The translations under genes were made by a program, and so were the position numbers. Below the pieces are notes generated by a model that saw only the letters and a program-made list of their open reading frames with translations, ran no database searches and had not been told where the DNA came from. A DNA stretch of 64,000 nt from Seiridium cupressi (Eukaryota > Ascomycota > Sordariomycetes > Amphisphaeriales > Sporocadaceae): assembly GCA_036674765.1 (NCBI GenBank), contig JARVKI010000053.1:62001-126000 (forward strand), written 5' to 3'. Shown piece by piece: positions 23,484-34,101 of this stretch; within the stretch, counting starts at the first letter, position 1, and each line of letters begins with the position of its first letter.

Positions 23484-24275
23484 CCCGATTTAGCTCACGT
23501 GCTAATTATGTTCAATCGCAGGGGGTGCATCGCCACGTTCCAATAGGACATGGTGCCACCATCCCTTGTCAAGGACTACTGCCCTGCGACCAAAGGTGCA
23601 CTCTACTTTGAGCCTCCCGGTGTGCCAATGCCCCTCCATCAACACCCCTCGATACACGGCTCCTTGTCTACAAGTCCTAGACATGAGATCATCTGTATGG
23701 GTACGGTAATCAAAACCACATTCTTGCCCACCTGTGCAGTCTTTGTCCGTTCAAGTATCCGGCCTCAATGGTAGGGCAAATTGAACATTCTTAGGGTAAG
23801 TTCCGTCACTGTTTCTGTGTTTACTTCCCGGGCCCTGGCACCCTTGCATGCCATTTCCGTCGATGCCCCAGCAGCATCGATGGAAGCTAGTTTCTTGATG
23901 GTGGCGTTTGTACCGCTCGGGACTTTCTTCAGGGCGCCCCTCGAAGGAGAACGGTCGGCGGGGCGCCAGGGTGTTTGTCCGTTAGTAGACAATTATTGCT
24001 ATTTTCTCCTCCTAGACAGGCCAGAACGGTCCGAGTAGTCGTAGCGTATTGAGCCTTTATAAGGTATGTGATCTTCTACCTTTCATGCCTGTGGTTGTAT
24101 CCGGGAAACCAAAGTTTCAAATAATAATCCGTGACATCTTTTTGCCACTGCCATTCCTTACTACATATCTCAATCTGCTCCTCAGCGTTCTTGGGTTCTT
24201 TCCAGGCATTCGTTAGAACTCTCCATCCTTTCATCAGGCATTCTTCGGGAGGCTTCCCGTGCTCCTTGGACCATA
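23484..24275 (+). promoter_or_regulatory. abaA upstream region with CATTCY motifs
   Basis: This 792-base stretch follows the mrd1 stop and precedes the abaA ATG. It has four CATTCY motifs on the + strand, at 23719-23724, 23786-23791, 24152-24157 and 24239-24244; none was found on the minus strand. CATTCY is the site known to be bound by the Aspergillus AbaA TEA domain. A sequence fitting the BrlA element (MRAGGGR) lies on the minus strand at 23562-23568, and another overlaps the mrd1 3' end at 23468-23474. Function is inferred from motif match only. Confidence 0.45.
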
Positions 24276-27200
24276 ATGCAGCTCCCGCGTCGTGGGCTCC
24301 TACCTCAAGGATACTCATCAGAAGGTGACTACGACTATGACCACCACCATGAAGAAATACAGACCACACGACGGCCTCTAGGCGAATCGACAGGCAATGC
24401 TCAACCGCACAACCTTGGTCCTGTAGCACTGTGTCACTCGAGTCATCTCACCCTCTCGCCGCCGCTGCACACTATCCCCACGCCGCCAATACTTCCCACA
24501 CAGTCTATAGCGTCGACCTATGGCACCAGCTTCCGGAACCACCGCTCACTCCATGGAGATGCGGCCTTGCGGGAACCATCAATGGCTCACCCACGGGGAG
24601 GCCGAAATCCCATATACTCTTGGAAACACTTTGCCGACTATCGTGCCAAAGTGACGCAGAAGGAGTCGGAGAATGAAGAACCAAAGTGGCCTTTGTATCT
24701 TGAGGATGCTTTTCTTGATGGTGAGCCGCTGGACCAATGCTGAATTCGATCGGTGTTGATGGCACTGACGTTTTCCAGCACTTCTTTTAATACCTTTTAT
24801 GGGCAGAAAGAAGTTCACCTCCAAAGGCCAACTTTACGGCCGCAACATGCTGATGACTGAGTATCTGTGGATATGCCACTGGCTTCTATTTCCTCCACAA
24901 CACGGTGAGACGGTGCCGACAGGCAAAGACCGAGAGGAACATCACATGTTCCGAGGCAGGAAGCGGGTCTCCAGCCATATCCAAGTCCTCAAAGGCTTCT
25001 TTGGGAGCCATCCATGTTGTTAGTCCAGTCCCGACTTACCTCATTCGATTCTGCCCTATGCTTACAGACGGTAGTCCATTTCCTTTTTCCTCGTAAGAAC
25101 GACGAGAAGGAGGAGGAGGACAAGCGGCACGCCAAGGAAGAGGAGGGGGAGATAGAATCTTTCAAGAACAATAGAGTTCTCATTGCTCTATCTGAAGGGC
25201 GTCTTCCCGACGAACGACCTAATTATGACTACTTTGCACGGCTCCTTGCCGCCGACTCGGACGTCTTTGTAAGACCAAAAAGATGCTGGATCTATGTCTC
25301 GTCGTCCGAGGTCACTCTGAGCCCCGACTGCAAAGAGGCTATTGCTCATGACGGAACCATTCTGTCCGCAGATGCATACAAACCAGATGGCCAACGCCAG
25401 GAGTGCAAAGGCGACTACCCACACCTCATACTCAACAGCAACAAGGAAACCCGAAGGGACCTTCGAAACGGCAGGAACGAGGAACCGCCGAAGCACCTAC
25501 TCCATGAATATACGCGGACTCTCGATCAGAAGGAGTCCAACTCAGTGGAAGAAATCTCGGCGAAGTGGGATCGCCGGTTCCCGGATCTTCGCGACAACCT
25601 GCTGGCCGCGCTGAGCGAGACACACCCTTCGCATGAGCGCACATCCCGCTGTGTAGTCGGGCCAAGCGATACCATCCAGTTCGAGGTCGTCCTTGACTTA
25701 CATGCAACCAGCCGCTTTCCCTCGGGCACCCACCTCGAGGGCTCGGTACAGCTCCAGATCTGCCGCCCAGAGCTGGCCAACCACCGTTGGCGCTCGGTGA
25801 CCAGTGTTTCGAAGCCAGAGGCTCTGGAACATGATGACAACGAGGCGCCCTTCTGGAACTGCGCCAACGCGTGCGACCTTGTCGGCCGCCAAAAGGACGT
25901 GATCGAGGTACCCTTCCCGGCCAAGAGCTGGGCCAGTACATTCATGGCGCTCTCGAAATACGTCACAGCCGACCGGGATCGTAGAGAGCGCCGCTCCAAG
26001 GTAGTCCAGAAGGAGGAGGGCGACAACCTGGGCGAGCAACACAGCAGCAGCAACATTAAGAAGCCTTCGCCCAAGATCTACACGCCTACGGAGCTCCTGT
26101 CACAGGTCGCCATGTACCAGGAGATCTGGTCGGCACCGAACGATGGGTCCGAAAAGCCTCGCTGGACCCGGCGCGCGATCGTCCTTTGGACCTTCACCAA
26201 CGTCCGCAGCAAGACGGACAAAAAGGGCAAGACAGCGACAGTACCACCGGGGACCCGCTGGCGTTTCCTGACCAAGATCGACCCCAACTCACAATTCCAC
26301 CAACAGCGTGCCTTGGTCAGCGGCTCCCCGAGAGTATCAAGGGACGCCGTCATGTCGCCGACCCCGGCGTACGCGAGTCACTTCACCACCGCCGCCATGC
26401 AAGAGAACTTGAGCAACGCCACGTACGAGGCAGCGCCTCATAATATAACATTACCAGGGCATTCGATGCATCCTTATCCCTCTACCCTCGGCCTCCTGGA
26501 CAGTTTCTCCTCGGGCGGCCTTGCCACGCCTCCTCCCACGGCCTCGCTATCCAGCTATGCGCACAGCTTTGACAGCGCCACCATTTCCAGCACAGATAGC
26601 CTGCACCACCATGTAAGCTTCTTGTCCGACGGCTCGGGCACCGATAGTCAAGGAACACTAGTCGGCGGCAACGGCGACCAAAATAATGCCGACCCCTTCC
26701 TGATCGGTTTGGGTGTTCCCGCAGCGAGCAGCACCTATGATGAGGATCCTAACCTACAGGCGTGGGCTACCACGACCGCAGGTGGTTTAGGAGGCCTAGA
26801 CCAATGGGCTACCACGTACGTTGACGGCCAGCACAACCTACCATGGGCGGATCGCAGTGCCGGAATCGGGGCGCACGAGGTTGGCTCTAGGGATGCAACG
26901 CCTTGGGACGATGGTAAGGATAGCCTGTGGGCTACTGCGGATAACACTACAACGAGTGCGCAGCAGCAGCAACAACAACGACAAAATGATGTCTGGGCTT
27001 CCGCCTCATCTCAAGCTTGGCTACAGTCCATCGCGGCTACGGCAGACGCGAGCACCGTCAGGCACGACCACAATACATGGGTTGATCACCACGACTCGCA
27101 GTCCCAGCATCGACGACAGACTCTCCTGGAGCCCTCGACCTCTGCCGCCACGCCATCATTGCTGTCAGCACCCGTTCATCACCAGCACGGATCTCCAGCG

Positions 27201-27446
27201 GCCCAGCAACACGGCCTACATGATGCTGCCGGGAGTGCCATAACGCTAGCACACACAGACGAGGCGGTTAGCTGCACGAATACAACGAATGGCCGCAAGC
27301 GAGCGCGGTCTGAAGGCGAGGATACGGACGATGACCTCGAGAGCTTTCCTTGTTCCTCGGTCCGCAAGTTGGCTCACGAGAACGCGACCAGCAGCCACGA
27401 ACCCGCGCCTGACATGCTCGCGGATGAGCACGAGCCGCTCCTCTAG
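24276..27446 (+). CDS. abaA: AbaA-type TEA/ATTS transcription factor
   Basis: Regulator of conidiophore (phialide) development. Exons 24276-24720, 24779-25018 and 25075-27446 give 1018 residues. The TEA/ATTS DNA-binding domain (about 135-235) spans both introns: KWPLYLEDAFLDALLLIP, MGRKKFTSKGQLYGRNML, SSHIQVLKGFF and HPCFHFLFP. Each join restores a family motif. The AbaA-specific segment VLIALSEGRLPDERPNYDYF ... PKRCWIYVSS follows at about 263-305. The C-terminal half is Ser/Gln/His-rich and likely an activation region, with a short Q run, repeated Trp motifs (QAWATT, QWATTY, LWATAD, VWASAS) and a basic GRKRARSEGED near residue 970. The protein is longer than Aspergillus AbaA. The exact start is uncertain because the N-terminus is poorly conserved. 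Intron 2 ends at TAG, 7 bases after an unused CAG. Confidence 0.9.
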
Positions 27447-30400
27447 TTGATGAGGCTGCTCTTAATCGTGTGGCTTATGATGGCTCCAGACCTCCAAAAG
27501 CGACAACGTGGTCAAATCGATGTGGACAATAAGGCTGTGGTGGTATGTGGACGACGTTTGCCCGTATGCTATAAATCAGATTACAGGGCAGTCGTAATGG
27601 TCACTGGCATGGAGTGAGACCCAGACTTCTCATATCATATCATATCGGAGGACTCTACACCCCAAGCCCAGGGCTGTTGGTTGAGTGCGGCATTTGGACA
27701 TCTTCAAGTGCGGTCAAGGCTAGATCTGCACGTTGGTCATTGATATCAGGTAATGCTGCTGGCCTGGATTATACGAGTGGTTTCAAAAAGCGGCGTGATT
27801 CCGGATCTGCTGGACGCCGAGGGCGGGGGATGGAGTTCACTTCTCAGGTTCCAGTTCTAGGGTTCGTGTCCTTGGAGTTCAGGTGGAATATATTCACAAA
27901 AGTTAGAATGCGCAATCACCAAGTTTAGCATGATCTACGGCTTCTAGCTACTATACTATTAATAGGATTGAGCCCAGTAAAGTCCACAAGTCTCGCTTAG
28001 CTTCTACTATCATCGTACGAGCTTTTGGTGTTGGAATAGGGCAGTACGACTAGACAAGGCCGCAGCTATTGGCCAGTACGGCGGCTAAAGTGTAAGAACT
28101 TTACTCTAGTCCAACGGTCTTGAACCACGGCAGAATGAACGCGAGGATCGTCAAATCTGAATAACAGGATATTGGCTGGCTGCTTCTGCTTCTACCAAAG
28201 CATCCATTGGGACGCTAATGCAAATCAAATAGACATCTTGAGGTGCGAGTCAGTCAGATGTCGCGGATTCTCTGCATGTGCGCAATGAGGCACGGGACAA
28301 GTATGAGTAATAGCAACGATTTGTGTATCGTACCCTTTTCATCGCTGGGTCTTTGGCGGAACCGATCTTAACATGGCGAGGGGTGATCCTTGGGGCGAAC
28401 GTGGCCACGAATATGATGCACGATAGGATTGTTTCTGCAGGTGGTAAGTCGCAACGAAGCGTTTCGCCATGATCTGCGAAACAATCAAGCCAAGCCTTGG
28501 AGACCCACGAGAGGGCGACTGAGCAAAAGATCAGAGCGCTGGAATGGTTTGGAACCGTCTCATTCATAGGAAGCACCCACCACAAGGAACTTGGACTCCG
28601 CATAGCAAGGTCCGGAGCACAAGTCTTGGGTCGCACAGAGGTTGATAGTTTCGCGTTTCATAGTGGAGAATGTCGGTTGTGAAAAGGAATACAAAGTCCT
28701 GCGACCAATCAAATACTCGCGCATCCAATATCTTGGCGTTCTGCTACAATAGCCAAACTTGCTCTTTAGCATCGCGGGCTCTGATCGCCCGGTGGGTTCT
28801 GTTCCTGAGTCCGGGGGAGGCACACGGCTGACAAGGGTCGGAAGTTTGGATTGTCGACAGGGGATGCCGCTGATCTGAAGTTTTGAAACCTCAAATGTCA
28901 CGAAGACTAGACTGGACTGGACTAGACGACGAGAGACTTGCCCGACTTGGGAGCTGGCTCGACATGAGAGATAAGGCCATTGCAGTGTATATTTCTGTTC
29001 ATTATCGGTGCGGTTCCTTGAAGCAGTCGCAGCTATGAGCCGCGCAGTCTGGCGATGGTGAGGTTAGGCATGTTCCCCCAATCAACCATGATGCAGCTGT
29101 TAATGCATTGTCACGGCATGGCATGTTATAACGCTCTCGATTTCGGCGGGGTGTGCACCGCTATCGAGAACCCTTGTCGATGGGTTCAGATGAGAGCGAG
29201 GAGTCGAGGAGACGAAGATCACCGGCCATGTCCACAATCGCGTGCTCTTCGTCCAGGATCAGAGGCATTAGAGTGGCCACAGGGCAGGGCGAGCCGCTGG
29301 CCGAAGAGTCCCAGAGATTGAAAGCTTGGTCCGAGAGATCCTAGCTCCTTGACCGGGGGGGGTTTCCGGCGCTCGGGCGTGGACATGCTTGTCCGCATCT
29401 CAAGATGTCGGAACACAATCGAGGCTCGAGGTTCGCGAAATGAGCTTGCGTGTCCCAGTATCAGCAGGTCGTAGTCACGGACTTGGGAGCAAGCGTGGCT
29501 GGTGACCGGAGAGGCGCTTTGGCGGCGAGTTGCAATTCAAAATAGGCGACCAGGTGACGAGAATAGCGTGCGAGAGATTGCAGTGGTCACCATGGCGGCA
29601 ATCAGAGCCAACCAAATGGACGGGCAGCACGAGAACTGCTGCCCCGCGGCTCTTTGCTGTGCCAGAGCGGCATCGCAATCCCAGATAGATTGAGCGGAAA
29701 GCAAGATACACACATGGTCCCTGGAGTCTCCGACGGCCTGGTGGACTTGGAGGGATTAGGCGGCGGTGGAAGAGTCGCAAGTCGATGGTTTTCCAGCCAC
29801 TAGAAGCCGGCACGGCGGTTGGCGGTGTTAGAGATGCTGCTGGCCAGGGGCGCACTGACTGGATGAGGGGCATCGAGGGGCAGGTGGGGCAGCTGCCAGC
29901 GGCACGAGAGATCGTCTCCCTTGTTCCAGATTTCGACGGGGGTGATGGGACCAGATCTGGAGTGGCGCCCGAGGATATGTATTCTTTTGGTGTGAAACGC
30001 ACCGCCGGGGTACTTTGTTGCACATGTTCGCTTGAGCTTGTTCCTGCATTACCCGTTCTCCCGGCCCCGTAGCTGATCCGTGCACCAGCCCTTGCAGCTT
30101 GCGGCACGCAAACGAGTTTAGCCTCCCGCAGCTATGGCACCACTAGCCCATCGACATGGACTCCACCCGAACTCAGATGGGCCCGAGTTGGCAGCAGCAT
30201 GGAAACATAGAAGCGTAGAAGCGCATAAGCTCCAACGGCCAAGCACGACTATGGTCGCCCATGACTCCCGCTCAGTGGCTGGCAACGACTGGCCGCGCGT
30301 GTGGCGCCAGTCAAACTGCCCAGCAGAGGGCCGGAAGCATCTCGCCCAGTCAACTCTATATCATCCCGACTATTATACACAACCATGTCCCTACCGCGGC

Positions 30401-31308
30401 CCACACCATCACATCTCAGACAAGCTCCAGAACGTTTACATGTCGGGACATGACCTGCGCATTCGTAGGCACGCCCGCAACCTTGTTGAGGTCCAGAAAT
30501 TTGGCGAGTTCATGTTTCCAAACTGCTCGTTCATGATCTGAGCTCCACCAGCCCTGCCGCCGTCCCCACTGTGAAAGGTCATGTAAAAAAGGACTTATAG
30601 GACTGTCCCGTGCCAAGACTCCAATCGCTGACCCTCCTCTTGGTTCTCGTCAACGGTCAACACGACAAAACCTTCACCAAAGCCATGGCTGTTTAGAGCT
30701 TCATTATTATTTTTTTTCCCTTCTTGGCCCGGACCTTTGCGACCACTTTGCAAATCAATCAGGTCCAGATTTCTGCCGATACCTGTTCAAGGTTTTCTGG
30801 CGCCTTGTCATCGTCAACATCACAGAAGTGGGCAAAGCCATCACTCATTGTTCTTCACACACGACCCTTGATTGTTCCTCCTTTACCTAGCATCATGATT
30901 TAGACAACAAAGAAACCTTTTCTTTCTATTTCTATTCTTGACTCAGCCGGCTCTGATTGATACGCTGTGCGTTTTCCCCGACTTTCGCGACTTTTCCTAC
31001 ATCAACAGCTCGCTTCGCGTAAGGTTCAGTTCTTTCCTAACCACACGAACGCCAACCACAAACCAAGACTCGCGGAAAGAATTCTCAACGACCCAATCGA
31101 CACGAAAAACACGCGAAGCCACGGAGTTTCACGTAACCCGCAGTTCGTTCTACTCTTGTTGCTTTATTCCGGTATCCGCCGAACGACCACTTTCCTTGAC
31201 CTTCTCTCGCCGGCGAGAGCCACCCACAACTCACACGCCCACCAAGTCAACTTCAGACATCTGAGTTCCAGCCACATGCTCAAACATAGCCAAGAGAGAC
31301 ATCTCATA
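27447..31308. other. 3.9 kb stretch between abaA and DUF7492 gene
   Basis: Contains the abaA 3' region and the promoter and leader of the secreted-protein gene. Overlapping frames at about 29.5-30.1 kb on both strands were considered but show no recognisable domain and no ATG-supported model. The leader has a minimal uORF (ATG-ATT-TAG) at 30895-30903. The frame of the downstream gene is open without ATG back to 30967. Tiny direct repeats occur at 27631-27646 and 28908-28928. No gene is called. Confidence 0.45.
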
Positions 31309-32535
31309 ATGGCTATTACACGGAAAATCGTCAAGGGCCTCGCGGTCCTCTCCGCCGCCCAATCCGTTCGCGCTCACACCTGGGTTGAGATGATCCGGCG
31401 CATATCATCGAGCGGCGCCTACGTTGGAGAGGCGGGTTACCCTATGGGTCACATGAACCGAACCGACTCGGGCTTTTCAGACACTAATGTCCAGATCAAA
31501 ATCGACTCTGTCACGGACAACCCTCCGGTCTGCGGCACCATCGGCACCAAAGGCTACACAAACTCGGCTTATCCGCCTCTCACAGCGTCACCTGGAGAGT
31601 TCGTAGCTTTGCAGTATGCTGAGAACGGCCACGTGAGTTTCCCCGACCAGACTCCAAGAGGGTTTCGCGGCGGCAACGTGATGATCTACGCCACCTCCGA
31701 GGACATTACGAACATCGGCATCAATGATGTTCTATACCAATGGAACGCCGAGGGAACCGGTGGTAACCAGAAGGGCAAGCTCCTTGCTAGCCACTTCTTC
31801 GATGATGGACAGTGCTATGAGAACCCGAATGCCTCGCCCATCCGGGCAGAGCGCGCTGCCAAGTACGGCGCTACCAACCTTCTGTGTCAAGGGACTGCCC
31901 AACTGCCTTCCGACCTTGCGACCTCGGGCTCCGTTAGTCTTCTATGGGTGTGGGACTGGCCGCAGAACCCCAACGAGGCCGGCAAGAACACCACGGAGAT
32001 ATACACAAGCTGCATGACCGTTAACCTCGAAGCCAGCTCGGATGGGGCTGCCACCAGCGTGAAGTCATTCTCATTCGCCAACAATGTCGACGTCTCCGAT
32101 GCCGCCATCCCGTCCCAAATCGAGACGCTCATCGAGGTTGAGCAGCGCGGCACTGGCACTGCTTCCCCCGCAGCCGCTACTGACGTGCCTGCTGCGACAA
32201 GCATCGGCGGTGCACCAGCCACGACGAGTGCTGCTGCCTCTAGTTCCTCAAAAAATCACAAGACTGGGGTCAAAACCGTCACCGTCACCGAGGCAGCTGA
32301 GACTGTCACACAGTACCAAACCGTCACGGTCGAAGCCGGAGCTGGTCTCGCCAGCACCAGCAAGACTTCTGCTGCTGCTTCGGCAACGGCGACTAGCCTC
32401 AAGACCTCGGTGAGAGCAAGCGTAAGCACAAGCTCAAGCTCTAGCAAGCCCGCAGTCACTGGTCCCGTCTCTGTCACAAGCGTCGCGCCCTTTCTGAAGG
32501 CTCGTTTCCCCGGAAAATCCCGTCACATGCGATGA
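31309..32535 (+). CDS. Secreted DUF7492 protein with N-terminal histidine after signal peptide
   Basis: Single exon, 408 residues. A typical signal peptide (residues 1-22, hydrophobic GLAVLSAAQ, cleavage after VRA) leaves histidine 23 as the predicted mature N-terminus (HTWVEMI). Family hallmarks follow: GEAGYPMGHMNRTD, ENGHVSFP (His108), NVMIYATSE, YQWNAEGTGGNQKGKLL, FFDDGQCYE and LWVWDWPQNPN. The C-terminal third is Ser/Thr/Ala-rich, likely O-glycosylated, ending in a basic FPGKSRHMR with no GPI signal. An N-terminal mature histidine is a feature of copper lytic polysaccharide monooxygenases, so an LPMO-like role is conceivable but not shown. ATG 31309 is preferred over in-frame ATG 31276 because it places the signal peptide at the terminus. 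Confidence 0.8.
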   Translation: MAITRKIVKGLAVLSAAQSVRAHTWVEMIRRISSSGAYVGEAGYPMGHMNRTDSGFSDTNVQIKIDSVTDNPPVCGTIGTKGYTNSAYPPLTASPGEFVALQYAENGHVSFPDQTPRGFRGGNVMIYATSEDITNIGINDVLYQWNAEGTGGNQKGKLLASHFFDDGQCYENPNASPIRAERAAKYGATNLLCQGTAQLPSDLATSGSVSLLWVWDWPQNPNEAGKNTTEIYTSCMTVNLEASSDGAATSVKSFSFANNVDVSDAAIPSQIETLIEVEQRGTGTASPAAATDVPAATSIGGAPATTSAAASSSSKNHKTGVKTVTVTEAAETVTQYQTVTVEAGAGLASTSKTSAAASATATSLKTSVRASVSTSSSSSKPAVTGPVSVTSVAPFLKARFPGKSRHMR

Positions 32536-34101
32536 GTTCTCTCATGAAATCAAGCCTTGTGGTGTATGACTGCACCGACACAACAGTCTCCCTCGCCTAG
32601 CAAGAACGGCGAGACAGGCACCCCCTCACACCTCTTACTCTTTGTGCATATTCTCTCACAACACATCTCATACACAGGCTTGTGGTCTTTCACGGACGCT
32701 GGTGCTTGCATGGGTTAGAAAGGTATCCTCGGTGTACATAACGGCGGCATGGTCGTGAGGTGAAGAACAAAAGAAAAACCTTGGACACGGAAATGGACTG
32801 CATGAGGCAACGGCGTTTGAGGCATGGTTGATGATACCCGGATTTGCTTTCGATCTCTATCCATAGGGCAGGGCCAAGGGCGTATCTATCCCGCCATGAA
32901 TAACGGCATGTGGGAGTTGTGTGCTTTGAATTTCTTCTTCTTATTCTTCTCTTTTTATTAGATACTGCCGGCTGAGCTAGACTCGGGCATGTCAGTTTAT
33001 CCTTGAAAGCCATATCATGCATACATGTGAACATAATGTGATTTGCCGCACCAATAATTGCGAAGTGCCCCGATCGACTGTCCCAAACCACTACGATTCT
33101 AGTTCCCAAGGCTTTCAAGTCCTATGCGGGCTAATGTCTCCTAGTCGTTTGCTCCTTCTTTGCAGGTTATTTACACCGACTTTACAGTCACCCCTGCTTA
33201 CTTCCCATATATCTTATTGCACCCGTACGCCCCGGGATCCTTCTACCACTTTATGACGCCCGGCCGTCCCTGATAGTTCCTGGTGAAAGTGAACCTTGAA
33301 CCGTGGGTTAAGCGGGGTCTGGATGGAGCTTTGGCCCAGCTTTGGTGTGAGCTGGAGCGAGAGAGGGCAACGACAGACAGAAAGAAGTCTCTCGAATGTG
33401 CCGAGAAACAAGGTGGCATAGACGCGGGCGCTCTCCGAGGATGACTGCTCGCATCCTGTGGATGGTGTGAGGGAACGTTTTGATGGAGAGGAAGAGAGCT
33501 TCCAAAAATCCGTATCTGGCACGACGGTGAACAGAGATGCATAATGGTGACGATGACGATAAATCCTTCTCTTTCGTGCCTGAAGAGCGGGGACTTCTCC
33601 TGTAGCTGTTGTTGTCTATGTCGCTGCCAGAGATGTCCCTGCGGACTTCTTTCCGCAGAGGCAGTCAGTGACTAACGAAAATGGTTCATCGGCTTTGCCA
33701 TGTTTGTGTTCCCGTAGGTTTGGGCGTTTTATTTGGTGCTCTTTTATGTTATGCAAATCTTCCATATCGGGATATTTTTGCGTCAAGTCTTCCTTGTTCA
33801 CGGACTTAGGGTTTAACAGCGCAGCGGTTTGCTCATTCTCTACCGTTGACAGTTGACAGTCGGAGCTCAATTTTGAGTTATCCTGAAGTTCGTTTATGAC
33901 AAGTGTACTCAACACCCTTGCGCTCTATGCATCGAGGCTATATGTACGTAATGTGGTTCCTCATGGATGTCGTCGCCTCCAGCAAAGTGGCAAGCTCGTT
34001 ACTTGCAATTTCTTAAATGGAATTTTGATAATCTACCGCTATATATGCTTCTAATGATACCCATACGCCGCTGATGCATCGCTTGAGGGCCCGGGTCAAT
34101 T
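32536..34101. other. Intergenic region between convergent genes
   Basis: About 1.6 kb between the stop of the DUF7492 gene (+) and the stop of the GH47 gene (-). Only short frames without recognisable domains; both 3' UTRs lie here. I see nothing else. Confidence 0.5.

Noticed and set aside
29475..30107. 210-codon minus-strand frame and overlapping + frames
   Set aside because: Starts are not ATG, composition is Pro/Arg/Ser-rich and inconsistent, frames overlap on both strands, and no domain or splice-supported model emerged.
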